Assembly (NCBI GenBank): GCA_002350625.1
Contig: DEFE01000011.1
Location: forward strand, 1-29,877
Length of the DNA stretch: 29,877 nt
Source: Lachnospiraceae bacterium UBA2860
GTDB taxonomy: Bacteria > Bacillota > Clostridia > Lachnospirales > Lachnospiraceae
Direction: 5' to 3'
The position numbers and the translations under genes were made by a program. A model generated the notes under the pieces. It saw only the letters and a list, made by a program, of their open reading frames with translations. It ran no database searches and was not told the origin of the DNA. Each line of letters begins with the position of its first letter. Within the stretch, counting starts at the first letter, position 1. Positions 1 to 7,983 of the stretch are shown one piece after another.

Positions 1-136
1 AGGAGGGTCCGCCTCGTCTCGCGAGGTAGCTGTAGTGGGTAAACCCAATAAGTGAAAGGCGCGCACCGAGGCGGCCGAGCGGTTTTAGCGACTCCTGAAA
101 TCGCTCTGCAGACTGCAGGCGGAACAAGAGGAGGAG
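1..136 (+). other. Hairpin-rich, RNA-like segment next to terminal repeat
   Basis: There is no convincing reading frame here. The segment is dense in complementary pairs: bases 9-16 pair perfectly with 67-74 (8 bp), 12-16 with 22-26, 36-39 with 44-47, 87-91 with 101-105, and 106-110 with 114-118. The first and second are alternatives. This suggests a structured RNA or the structured end of a mobile element. It runs directly into the 29-base repeat that recurs, inverted, at the other end of the window. The 3' end of an IS200/IS605-type element (guide RNA scaffold overlapping a tnpB end) or another intron-like or IS end is possible, but no transposase is visible, so the family is not assigned. 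Confidence 0.4.
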
Positions 137-165
137 GTGAGGACGTATGGCGGAAGCTGCGTGGA
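137..165 (+). repeat. 29-base terminal repeat, left copy
   Basis: This stretch begins GTGAGGACGTATGGCGG and matches the reverse complement of 29849-29877 at 28 of 29 positions; the single difference is C/T at repeat position 24. Beyond the 29th base the two flanks diverge at once, which marks a sharp element boundary. The copies face each other, both reading into the window. Confidence 0.85.
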
Positions 166-195
166 GTTTCCAATCACTTATAAAACATTGGCATT

Positions 196-1161
196 TCAGC
201 AGTGATGGCACGCCACTTTATGCCCGCCCCCGAGGTCCTGCATCTCCGGCCGCCTCTTTGCGCACTCCTCCGTCGCGTAGGGACATCTCGTATGGAAAAA
301 GCACCCCTCCGGAAGATTCACCGGACTCGGAATCTCCCCCTTGATGACCGAGCGCTCTCTGCTGCGCAGATGCGGATCCGGCGAGGGAATCGCGTCGAGA
401 AGAAAGCGCGTATACGGGTGCTTCGGATTTCTGTACAGCTCTTCCTTTTCAGCGCTCTCGCAGACCGCCCCGAGAAACATCACGACCACACGGTCCGCGA
501 TGAAATTAATCACCGACAGATCGTGTCCGATAAAAAGCGTCGTCAGCGCCATTTCCTTCTGCAGCTTTTTCAAAAGGTTCAGGATCTGGCTCTGCACGGA
601 GACATCAAGGGCGGACACCGGCTCGTCGCAGACCAGCAGCTTAGGGTCGAGCGCAATTGCTCTCGCTATGCCGATTCTCTGCCGCTGGCCGCCGGAAAAC
701 TGATGCGGATACCGGTTCAGAAACTCTCCCGGAACGCCGACGCGCTCCATCAGGGAGAGCACCTTCTCCGTCGTCTCTTCTTTGTTCCGGCAGATATGGT
801 GCGTCGTGAGCGGCTCCGCGATAATGCTGCGCACATCCATTCTCGGATTCAATGAGGCATAGGGATCCTGAAAAACCATCTGCATGTCTTTTCTGATCGG
901 TCTGAGCTCGCTTTCACGCAGGCGGGTGATCTCCCGCCCCTTGAAAAAGATGTGCCCGCCGTCCGCCGGAAGCAGCCGGATCATCGTCCGGGCCAGCGTG
1001 CTCTTCCCGCAGCCGGACTCGCCGACCAGCGCTACCGTCTCGCCGGTGCGAAGCTCCAGATCCACCTTGTTTACAGCGTGTACGACCTGCCTGTTTTTCA
1101 CTTTAAAGAACTTCGTCAGCTGTTCCGTCCTCAGCAGTATGTCATTCCCTGCCTGCGCCAT
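196..1161 (-). CDS. oppF: Oligopeptide/dipeptide ABC transporter ATP-binding protein (OppF/DppF type)
   Basis: Second ATPase of a peptide importer; it powers uptake through the OppB/OppC channel at the inner face of the membrane. The 321-residue protein has a Walker A GESGCGKST, the signature FSGGQRQR, Walker B LLVCDEP followed by VSALDVS, and the H-loop FIGHDLSV. The C-terminal extension has the GCFFHTRCP-type cysteine cluster found in OppD/OppF/DppF proteins, with further Cys residues at the extreme C-terminus. I chose the ATG at 1161 because GGAGGG lies about 8 bases upstream; an in-frame extension to 1236 lies wholly within oppD. The start overlaps the oppD end by 20 bases, so the two are probably translationally coupled. 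It is the last gene of the run; no clear terminator follows before the left repeat. Confidence 0.95.
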   Translation of the reverse strand: MAQAGNDILLRTEQLTKFFKVKNRQVVHAVNKVDLELRTGETVALVGESGCGKSTLARTMIRLLPADGGHIFFKGREITRLRESELRPIRKDMQMVFQDPYASLNPRMDVRSIIAEPLTTHHICRNKEETTEKVLSLMERVGVPGEFLNRYPHQFSGGQRQRIGIARAIALDPKLLVCDEPVSALDVSVQSQILNLLKKLQKEMALTTLFIGHDLSVINFIADRVVVMFLGAVCESAEKEELYRNPKHPYTRFLLDAIPSPDPHLRSRERSVIKGEIPSPVNLPEGCFFHTRCPYATEECAKRRPEMQDLGGGHKVACHHC

Positions 1162-2158
1162 AGGCTCTGCCCTCCAGTGATTGTTCCCCGCACGCCTTAA
1201 CGCAGCGGCTGAAATGATCTTCATCCGTGCGCACAAGCTCCGGCAGCGTCTTCCTGCACTCCTCTTCGGCCGCGCTGCAGCGCAGGCTGAAGGGACAGCC
1301 CTCCGGCAGATGAAGAAGATTCGGGACCACGCCGGGGATCGTATACAGATACTCCGGATTTCCGCCGATGCGCGGAATCGAAGCCATCAGGCCTTTGGTA
1401 TAAGGATGCCTTGGATAATCAAAAAGATCAAATATCGGGGCATGTTCTACGATGTATCCGGCATACATGACATAGACATATTCACAGATCTCTGCCACCA
1501 CGCCGAGATTGTGCGTGATGATGAGGACGCTCATGCCGCTCTCCTTGCACAGATCCCGCATGAGGCGCAGAATCTGGGCCTCAATGGTCACATCGAGCGC
1601 CGTTGTCGGCTCATCGGCGATGAGCAGCTTAGGCTTCAGAATCATCGCCATAGCGATCATCACCCTCTGCCTGAGACCGCCGGAAAGCTCGTGGGGATAA
1701 GCGCTGTAGCGCTTCTCCGCCTCCGGGATGCCGACGCGCTCGAACATCTCGATCACCTTGCGCTTCGCTTCCTCCTTTGACGCGGCCAGCCCGTGGACGC
1801 GAAGCGTCTCCTCCACCTGGAATCCCACCTTCAGCACGGGATTCAATGAAGTCATCGGCTCCTGAAAGATCATGGAAATGTCCCGGCCCGAAATCTCCCG
1901 CATCTCTTTATCCGTCAAAGTCGTGAGATCTTTCCCGCCAAACAGGATGCGGCCGCTGTCGATCCGCGCCGGATGGCGCAGCAGCCGCATGATCGATCGC
2001 GCCGTCATGCTCTTGCCGCAGCCGGATTCTCCGACGAGTCCGACGATGGTCCCCTTCGGGATGCGTAAGTTTACGCCGTTCACCGCACGCAGAACGCCGT
2101 CGTCCGTATAGATGGAGGTGTGAAGATCTTCTATTTCCAGTAAATAATCACTGCTCAT
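1142..2158 (-). CDS. oppD: Oligopeptide/dipeptide ABC transporter ATP-binding protein (OppD/DppD type)
   Basis: First ATPase of the peptide importer, pairing with OppF on the cytoplasmic side. It has 338 residues, with Walker A GESGCGKSM (Met replaces the usual Thr/Ser-Thr end, as is common in OppD), signature LSGGLRQR, Walker B LLIADEPTTALDVT and H-loop IITHNLGV. The C-terminal LPEGCPFSLRC segment and later cysteines are the metal/Fe-S-like cysteine cluster typical of this subfamily. The ATG at 2158 has AGAGGA upstream. It follows oppC by 24 bases and overlaps oppF, consistent with one operon in the order A-B-C-D-F. Confidence 0.95.
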   Translation of the reverse strand: MSSDYLLEIEDLHTSIYTDDGVLRAVNGVNLRIPKGTIVGLVGESGCGKSMTARSIMRLLRHPARIDSGRILFGGKDLTTLTDKEMREISGRDISMIFQEPMTSLNPVLKVGFQVEETLRVHGLAASKEEAKRKVIEMFERVGIPEAEKRYSAYPHELSGGLRQRVMIAMAMILKPKLLIADEPTTALDVTIEAQILRLMRDLCKESGMSVLIITHNLGVVAEICEYVYVMYAGYIVEHAPIFDLFDYPRHPYTKGLMASIPRIGGNPEYLYTIPGVVPNLLHLPEGCPFSLRCSAAEEECRKTLPELVRTDEDHFSRCVKACGEQSLEGRAYGAGRE

Positions 2159-2182
2159 ATGCTGCCGTCCTCTTGTCCGGTT

Positions 2183-3148
2183 TTACCGGCTCTCCAGGTA
2201 AGGATCCAGGGCATCCCTGAGACCGTCTCCAAGGAAATTGAAGGCCAGCACCACCAGCATGATGGAGAGGGAAGGTGCAAGTGCAAGCCAAGGCATCGTG
2301 AAGAGAAACTGCTTGGACTGATTCACCATGAGGCCCCAGGAAGCCGCCGGGGGCTGCACGCCGATGCCAAGAAAGCTGAGCGTACTCTCAGACAGAATGC
2401 TTGAAGGCACACTGAGCGTGTAGAGAACGATGAGAGAAGGAATGCAATTGGGAAGGATGTGCCGGAGCATAATCCGGATGCGCTTCACGCCGATCGATCT
2501 GGCCGCCTCCACATATTCCGTCTCCTTGAGACTGAGCGTCTGCGCGCGGACCACTCTGGCCGTGCCGGCCCAGTTGATCAGGGAGAGCGAAAGGATGATG
2601 CACAGAACCGAATCAGCGTACCGCCCGAGCACATACATCATGACCATGCACAGAAGAAGCGTCGGAAATGAGAGCATCACGTCGACAAAGCGCATGATCA
2701 CGTAATCAACCCAGCCACCGTGGAATCCGGCCAGAAGGCCGAAGAAGATGCCGATGACCAGTGTGATGGCGGAGGGAATGATGCCGACCATAAGAGAGAC
2801 GCGGGCGCCGTAGAGAATACGCGTGAACACATCTCTTCCGAGCTCGTCCGTCCCGAAGATGTGCGCCGCGCTCGGTCCCTGAAGCCTGGCCATCAGATCC
2901 TGCTCCGCCTCCTGATAGGGTGCAATGAGCGGGGCAAACACCGCCATGAGGATCATGACGACGATCACTGCGGCCGACACGGCGGCAAGGGGATTCTCAC
3001 GGCACATGCGCCGGATCTTCTTCCTGATCCCGACATAGCTTTTGATCTCGCAGGACAGGTCCGCACTCTTCCGGTCTGCTGCCGCAGCAGCTGCCGCACC
3101 GGAAGATCCGGGGTTATGATGATCTGTTGATTTCTTCGTCTTTTCCAT
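2183..3148 (-). CDS. oppC: Oligopeptide/dipeptide ABC transporter permease (OppC/DppC type)
   Basis: Integral membrane subunit of the peptide importer (321 residues). An N-terminal cytoplasmic stretch of about 55 residues, rich in Ala and charged residues, precedes the first membrane segment (AVSAAVIVVMILMAVFAPLI). The conserved FGTDELGRDVFTR motif of OppC proteins and the EAA loop (EYVEAARSIGVKRIRIMLRH) are clear. The C-terminus LGDGLRDALDPYL is typical of the family. The start ATG at 3148 has a run of G (GGGGGGCAG) as its ribosome binding site. It lies 11 bases after oppB. Confidence 0.95.
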   Translation of the reverse strand: MEKTKKSTDHHNPGSSGAAAAAAADRKSADLSCEIKSYVGIRKKIRRMCRENPLAAVSAAVIVVMILMAVFAPLIAPYQEAEQDLMARLQGPSAAHIFGTDELGRDVFTRILYGARVSLMVGIIPSAITLVIGIFFGLLAGFHGGWVDYVIMRFVDVMLSFPTLLLCMVMMYVLGRYADSVLCIILSLSLINWAGTARVVRAQTLSLKETEYVEAARSIGVKRIRIMLRHILPNCIPSLIVLYTLSVPSSILSESTLSFLGIGVQPPAASWGLMVNQSKQFLFTMPWLALAPSLSIMLVVLAFNFLGDGLRDALDPYLESR

Positions 3149-3159
3149 CCTGCCCCCCG

Positions 3160-4080
3160 TTAAGCTTCCCGCCGGATTCTCGGGTCAATGACACTGTAGA
3201 GAATATCCGCAAGAAGGCTGCCGAATATCACCATCACTGTGGTCAGCAGTACCGTTCCCTGCAGCAGCGGCATATCGCGCGTCTGGATCGCATTCGTCGC
3301 CAGGCGCCCGACGCCGGGAATCGCGAATATACTCTCCGTAACCACCGCGCCGGACATCATGGACGACAGCTGGATCGCCATGAGCGTGATCACCGGGAGC
3401 ATGGAATTCCTCAGGGCGTGGCCAAAGATCACCGCCCGGTTTGTGAGGCCTTTCGCCTTCGCGGTGTCGATGTAGTCGGCCTGCAGCGCGTCGACAAGAT
3501 TCGACCGCGTGAGGCGCGCAACGCTCCCCGCGCTGTTCCAGCCGAGCGCGATCGCCGGAAGGATCAGCGATTTCAGACTGCCGTCGCTGCTGAGCGGGAG
3601 CAGCTTCAATTTGAAGGAAAAAACGTACTGCAGGAACAGGGCGCTCATAAAGACGGGAACCGATATGCCGGCAAGAGAGAACCCCATGAAGATATGATCC
3701 GGCGCTTTATTCTGTTTGATCGCCGCGATGATGCCGGACCCGATCCCGACAAACCACGCGAAGGTCGACGCCATGAGCGCAAGGATCACCGTCTGCGGAA
3801 GAGCCTCCATAATGAGTGACGTCACCGGCTTTTTCATGACATAACTCATTCCGAGGTCCCCGTGAAAGACCCCGGAGAGGTACAGCAGAAACTGCTCGAA
3901 CACCGGCTTGTCAAGATTCATGGCCTTCGTCAGCCGGTCAATGGTATCCTGGGAGTAATGCTCCCCCAAGAGGACCTGTACCGGATCTCCCGGCACGACC
4001 CTCAGAAGTACAAAGATGAGCAGCATGACCCCGATAAAAACCGGGATCATGCCGATCAGTCTTTTCATGACACTTTTCAT
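3160..4080 (-). CDS. oppB: Oligopeptide/dipeptide ABC transporter permease (OppB/DppB type)
   Basis: Partner permease of OppC (306 residues, normal length). The N-terminal membrane segment contains the family motif VVPGDPVQVLLGE; the EAA loop reads YIDTAKAKGLTNRAVIFGHA, and the C-terminus ends LLADILYSVIDPRIR as in OppB/DppB. About six membrane segments can be read. It starts 9 bases after the oppA stop, so it belongs to the same operon. Substrate (dipeptide, oligopeptide, nickel or another peptide-like ligand) cannot be decided from the permease. Confidence 0.95.
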   Translation of the reverse strand: MKSVMKRLIGMIPVFIGVMLLIFVLLRVVPGDPVQVLLGEHYSQDTIDRLTKAMNLDKPVFEQFLLYLSGVFHGDLGMSYVMKKPVTSLIMEALPQTVILALMASTFAWFVGIGSGIIAAIKQNKAPDHIFMGFSLAGISVPVFMSALFLQYVFSFKLKLLPLSSDGSLKSLILPAIALGWNSAGSVARLTRSNLVDALQADYIDTAKAKGLTNRAVIFGHALRNSMLPVITLMAIQLSSMMSGAVVTESIFAIPGVGRLATNAIQTRDMPLLQGTVLLTTVMVIFGSLLADILYSVIDPRIRREA

Positions 4081-4089
4081 GCTTTATTC

Positions 4090-5691
4090 TCACTTCATGG
4101 TCACATTATTGCAGCTGAAATCACCGTAGCCGGCCCAGTGCGGCGTGAAGTGCTCGATTTTGTCGCTGATCACGAAGCGGTGCTGCAGGGAGTAGAGCGG
4201 AATCCAGGCGGCATCCTCTTCGACGATCTTCTTCTCAACGGCCGCATATTCTGCCATGCGCTCCGTCTCGTCCGTGATCGCACGGGCCTTGATGACGCGC
4301 TCCATAATGGATGTATCCGCATAGTTGAGGGAGCGGCCGTGTGTGCTCTCGACAGAGCCGAAGAAGGTATCGATGATATTGGACGGGTCGTTGTAGTCCA
4401 GGGTCCACACTGCCGCGAAGCAGGGCAGCGTCCCGTTCTTTCTGATCTTCAGATATTCCGCCTCGTCATAGTTGACCATGCTGGCGTTCACGCCGATCTC
4501 CTTCAGGTTCTGCTCGAAGATCTGCAGCATATTGTTCATGTTTGCCGACGCGCTGGTATTGACAGCAATCTCAAGGTCGAAACCATTTTCATAACCGGCT
4601 TCCGCAAGAAGAGCCTTCGCGCCTTCAGGATCATAGGCGAGCCAGCCCTGATTCTCTTCCGAAAAGCCGATGGAGCCTGCGGGATAAATGCCGTCCACAA
4701 GGACGCCGTTTCCGCCGTAGATCTGGTCCAGGATGCCCTGTCTGTTGATCGCCATCTGCAGCGCTTTGCGCACACGGACGTCGCTCAGCGGCTCAACATC
4801 CGCATTGAGGATGATCATGTAGGTTCCGAGGCGGTTTGCCATCACGATCTGATCCGCATAAGCTGTCTCGTAAACCGACTGTACGATCGCCGCGTCGATA
4901 AAATCGCAGTCCAGAATGTCGATATCACCGTTCTGGAAGGCCATATTCATGGAAGCCGGTTCCGGATAAACCTTGTAGACCACAGTGGCTGCAGACGCGG
5001 GCTCGCCCCAGTATTCGGGGTTTCTCACCAAGGTAAGGCTGTCGTTCGTCTTCCATTCCGTCACCATATACGGCCCGGAGCCGATGGTCTTTTCCGGAAC
5101 CACGCCGAAGTCGTCGCCCGCCGTCTCGAGATTCGCCTTGCTCATGATGCAGCAGGTCGGCGTCGCAAGCACGGAGAGGAAGCCGGCAAACGGCTCTTCG
5201 AGAACGATCTCGAAGTTGTAATCGTCAATCACGTGAATGCCTTCGAGCTTGTCCGTCTTGCCGTCCAGGATGTCCTGCGCGCCTTTGATGCAGGTCGTGA
5301 AATCCGTCTGAACGCTTTCCGGCAGCGTGAACATTCTCGTAAATGTCGCCTCGACATCCGCCGAAGTGAGCGGCGTGCCGTCACAGAACTTCACGTCGTC
5401 GCGCAGCGTGAACGAGTAGGTGAGGCCGTCGTCCGACACGCTGTATTCCTTCGCGATGCTGTTCACGATCTCTGTGCTTCCGTCTTCATTGAGCTGTACT
5501 TCCAGCAGGCGGTCAAAGATATTGAGCGGGACCGCGTAATTATCTGTCGTCTTATGCACGTCCATCGTCTGGATGTCCTTGCCCCAGCCGAGACGAAGCA
5601 CCTTCTCATCCCCGTCCGAGGCAAATGCGCTGACGGACATCAGTGCCGTCAGGCAGGCTGTCAGAATCATAAGGCCTGTTCTTTTCTTCAT
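4090..5691 (-). CDS. oppA: Extracellular peptide-binding protein (SBP_bac_5 / OppA-DppA family)
   Basis: Substrate-binding component delivering peptides to OppBC. The 533-residue protein begins with MKKRTGLMILTAC and a hydrophobic run. Cleavage after AFA (about residue 24) by signal peptidase I is plausible; LTAC could also be read as a lipobox, but the hydrophobic core before it would be very short. Family 5 landmarks include the N-terminal LGWGKDIQTMDVHK, the central YSFTLRDDVKFCDGTPL, and DVRVRKALQMAINRQGIL. I chose the ATG at 5691 because AAGGAGGAGAAC precedes it directly; an upstream ATG at 5712 lacks a site of that quality. Ligand unknown; the neighbouring genes give no clear hint. Confidence 0.92.
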   Translation of the reverse strand: MKKRTGLMILTACLTALMSVSAFASDGDEKVLRLGWGKDIQTMDVHKTTDNYAVPLNIFDRLLEVQLNEDGSTEIVNSIAKEYSVSDDGLTYSFTLRDDVKFCDGTPLTSADVEATFTRMFTLPESVQTDFTTCIKGAQDILDGKTDKLEGIHVIDDYNFEIVLEEPFAGFLSVLATPTCCIMSKANLETAGDDFGVVPEKTIGSGPYMVTEWKTNDSLTLVRNPEYWGEPASAATVVYKVYPEPASMNMAFQNGDIDILDCDFIDAAIVQSVYETAYADQIVMANRLGTYMIILNADVEPLSDVRVRKALQMAINRQGILDQIYGGNGVLVDGIYPAGSIGFSEENQGWLAYDPEGAKALLAEAGYENGFDLEIAVNTSASANMNNMLQIFEQNLKEIGVNASMVNYDEAEYLKIRKNGTLPCFAAVWTLDYNDPSNIIDTFFGSVESTHGRSLNYADTSIMERVIKARAITDETERMAEYAAVEKKIVEEDAAWIPLYSLQHRFVISDKIEHFTPHWAGYGDFSCNNVTMK

Positions 5692-5723
5692 GTTCTCCTC
5701 CTTATTAAACATTTATACCTGCC

Positions 5724-5743
5724 GCTCCGGCTAAAGCCGGAGC
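5724..5743 (-). other. Perfect 8-bp stem-loop between DUF624 gene and oppA
   Basis: The arms GCTCCGGC and GCCGGAGC are separated by four bases in a 59-base gap. No T-run follows on the minus strand, so it is a poor intrinsic terminator. A processing or stabilising hairpin at the 5' end of the opp message, adjusting expression relative to the upstream genes, is a reasonable guess. Confidence 0.55.
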
Positions 5744-5750
5744 AGAGTGA

Positions 5751-6440
5751 CTACTTTTGCTTCTCCTCCTGCTCTTTAAATGCAGGCAGGATCATCTTCA
5801 CGGCAAAGTATCCGGGCGCCGAAAGTCCGAACAATACGGCCAGCGCTCCCAGATACGGCCACGTCACCGCGATGAGCGCGAAAGTAAGGACAAAAGCGGC
5901 CAGGGCCGCGGCTGTCTTCGGCAGATACCCGATGGCAAGAAGCCAGCTGTTTCTGAAGGTCTGAAACGACCCGTTCACATAGCGCGAAACGAGCATCGCC
6001 CCGTAGATCGCACTTCCGAGAAATCCGAGCGAAAGAAGCATCAGGATAAGCGTCACGGCGGCGTGCCCGGAAATGACGCCGAGCCCGGTCAGCGCGAGAT
6101 AAGCCAGATCAATCACAAAGAGCGGCAGGTAAAAGAGATACAGCATCGTCGCGTCAGAAAAGCTCTGCCTGAAAAAATAGAAGTAGGACCTGGTCACCTC
6201 ATGCTCATCGCCTTCCGCGATCTTTGTCAGAGACGCCGCCATCGCCGCGACGGCCGCGCCGGCCGTGAAGATCGGGAGCATTAAGAGCAGCGTCAGCAGG
6301 TTAATCAGCATCAGATTAAACAGATTCGTCAGCATCCGCTGAAAGGGGTGCTCCGCGCTGAAAAATCCCTCCGGCTTCTTCTTTTCCTCTGCCTCACTCT
6401 TCTCCGTCGTCTTCGTCGTATTCGTCGTATTCTCCGCCAT
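5751..6440 (-). CDS. DUF624 (YesL-like) multi-pass membrane protein
   Basis: This 229-residue protein has a polar N-terminal tail rich in Thr, Lys and Glu (about 35 residues), then roughly five hydrophobic segments. The first is MLINLLTLLLMLPIFTAGAA, whose LPIFTAGAA resembles the LPVVTIGAS region of DUF624/YesL proteins; it is followed by a charged linker and SYFYFFRQSF, also typical of the family. DUF624 proteins often sit beside sugar ABC transporters but their biochemical role is unknown. Here the neighbours are CapA and a peptide importer instead. The ATG at 6440 has GGAGAGG just upstream. The first 47 bases overlap the end of the CapA-family gene in another frame, so the two are probably coupled. 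Confidence 0.8.
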   Translation of the reverse strand: MAENTTNTTKTTEKSEAEEKKKPEGFFSAEHPFQRMLTNLFNLMLINLLTLLLMLPIFTAGAAVAAMAASLTKIAEGDEHEVTRSYFYFFRQSFSDATMLYLFYLPLFVIDLAYLALTGLGVISGHAAVTLILMLLSLGFLGSAIYGAMLVSRYVNGSFQTFRNSWLLAIGYLPKTAAALAAFVLTFALIAVTWPYLGALAVLFGLSAPGYFAVKMILPAFKEQEEKQK

Positions 6441-7938
6441 TATCCTCTCCGTCTTCCTCGTCTTCCGTCTCCCCGGTATCCTCTTCGCCGCCGCCCGTCT
6501 CCGCGGCCTCATCCGTCCCGGATGCTTCTTCTGCGCTCTCAGTGTCCTCGCTCACGGACGCTGCCGCACTCTCCTCCGCGGCGTCCGCCGATGCCATTTC
6601 CGCAGCTTTATCTTTAATGGAGATCGTATCCGTGGTCACGATGAACTGCGAAGGAATGTGTGCGTCGATCAGTTCATAAAGATAATCCTTCGTCATCGGT
6701 TCTCCCTCGAAATCGACGACGCCGTGCTTTGCCGCCTGCTCGTCCGTATACTTGTCGACGGGGATGATCCGGACGTTCTTCCGGTCTCCTTCATAATGCG
6801 TCACTACGGGAAGATATTCAACATTTTCGATCTCAACCTCTCCGGTGTCGGGATTCTTCGCCGCCGTCACGACTTCGAGGCCGCTTAAGAGATGAGACCT
6901 CTCCTTCTGGCCGGAGACGAAGTTGCCGCCGGACAGTATCACGGGGCAGAGCTGCCCGTCGCTCTCACGCGTGAGTATTTTCAGATCCTGCACGATATGC
7001 GTGTGATTTCCGAAGATAATGTCGGCGCCCCAGTCCACCATCCGCTGGGACATGACGCTCATCGTGTCCGTGATGACGTCCTCGTTCTCTTCTCCCCAAT
7101 GCGCGTGAACGACGACGATATCCGCTTCCGCCTTCGCCGTCTTTATGAGATCCTCGACGAGCCCTCCGTCGCTGAAGAAGGGCACGCACAGCCTGCTGTC
7201 GGACGGAATGTCGTAGTTGAGGAACTCGGCAATTCCCAAAAATGCGACCCGGATGCCGTTCGACTCGAGGATCCGGATGTCGTACATGTCATCTGAGCTG
7301 CGATACGCGCCGACGACCGGCATGTCGTACCCCGCCCAGTAGTCGAGCGTCGCATAGACGCCTTCCGCGCCCATGTCCATGACGTGGTTGTTCGCGTGAT
7401 TGATGACGTCAAAGCCGGCGTCAATCAGCGCGTAGCCCGCCCCGCGGGGCGAGTTGAAATGCGGGTAACCCGAGGGGTCGCCGATCGACGTCGCAAGCGG
7501 CGTCTCCATATTGACCGTTGCAAGATCTGCAGCCTCGATGAGCGGCTTCACTTCCGCATAGATCGGTCGGAAATCATAGTACCCCTGTTCGTCCGGGGAT
7601 TCCGCATCCTGATAAAGCGCCTCATGGATCAGATTGTCGCCGGTACTTAGGATCGTGACCTTTTCTGTAAATCCCTCACTGTGCGGGAAATTGACCTGTG
7701 TCTCCGCCTTCTGCGCCGGCTGCGTCGGCTCCGGCGTCGCCGTCACGACCGCGTATTCCACGGAAGCGGTGCTTTCCGTACCGCTCTTGCCGGCGCCCGC
7801 GCGGCCGCGCGAGACAAGGAAGATGATGAGGATCGCAAGGAGCGCGCACCCTGCGGCAACCGCCCCGATGATCTTCTTCTGCTTAAGGACCGCCTCTTCT
7901 CTCTCAAGTCCGAACAGATCCCGCTTTTTTCTTTCCAT
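6394..7938 (-). CDS. CapA-family (PGA_cap) membrane-anchored metallophosphatase-like protein
   Basis: This 514-residue protein has a short cytoplasmic N-terminus and one membrane segment (about residues 23-43: IIGAVAAGCALLAILIIFLV). A Thr/Pro-rich linker leads to a PGA_cap domain outside the cell. Domain landmarks in order are STGDNLIHEALY, NMETPLA, NHANNHVMDMG, VHAHWGEE and GNHTHIVQD, matching the calcineurin-like metal-binding motifs of CapA/PgsA proteins. CapA takes part in poly-gamma-glutamate synthesis or export, but stand-alone CapA proteins without capB/capC, as here, have no settled role. The last 75 residues or so are an extremely acidic, low-complexity Glu/Asp/Ala tail. GAGGGAACGT precedes the ATG. 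Confidence 0.85.
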   Translation of the reverse strand: MERKKRDLFGLEREEAVLKQKKIIGAVAAGCALLAILIIFLVSRGRAGAGKSGTESTASVEYAVVTATPEPTQPAQKAETQVNFPHSEGFTEKVTILSTGDNLIHEALYQDAESPDEQGYYDFRPIYAEVKPLIEAADLATVNMETPLATSIGDPSGYPHFNSPRGAGYALIDAGFDVINHANNHVMDMGAEGVYATLDYWAGYDMPVVGAYRSSDDMYDIRILESNGIRVAFLGIAEFLNYDIPSDSRLCVPFFSDGGLVEDLIKTAKAEADIVVVHAHWGEENEDVITDTMSVMSQRMVDWGADIIFGNHTHIVQDLKILTRESDGQLCPVILSGGNFVSGQKERSHLLSGLEVVTAAKNPDTGEVEIENVEYLPVVTHYEGDRKNVRIIPVDKYTDEQAAKHGVVDFEGEPMTKDYLYELIDAHIPSQFIVTTDTISIKDKAAEMASADAAEESAAASVSEDTESAEEASGTDEAAETGGGEEDTGETEDEEDGEDNGGEYDEYDEDDGEE

Positions 7939-7983
7939 ACGTTCCCTCTTCTCCCCTTCGGCGCGCCGTCCGGCACGCTTAAC

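Noticed and set aside
2..55. Short open frame at the left edge as a tnpB 3' end
   Set aside because: Only 17 codons and no zinc-finger or RuvC residues visible; too short to support a transposase call.
147..344. Small plus-strand open frame starting in the left repeat
   Set aside because: Extends antisense into the OppF gene and has no family resemblance; its ATG lies in the repeated element end.
3862..5964. 700-codon plus-strand open frame opposite oppB/oppA
   Set aside because: Antisense to well-recognised genes; its protein has no recognisable domain and is rich in His/Arg/Val as expected from the complement of biased codons.
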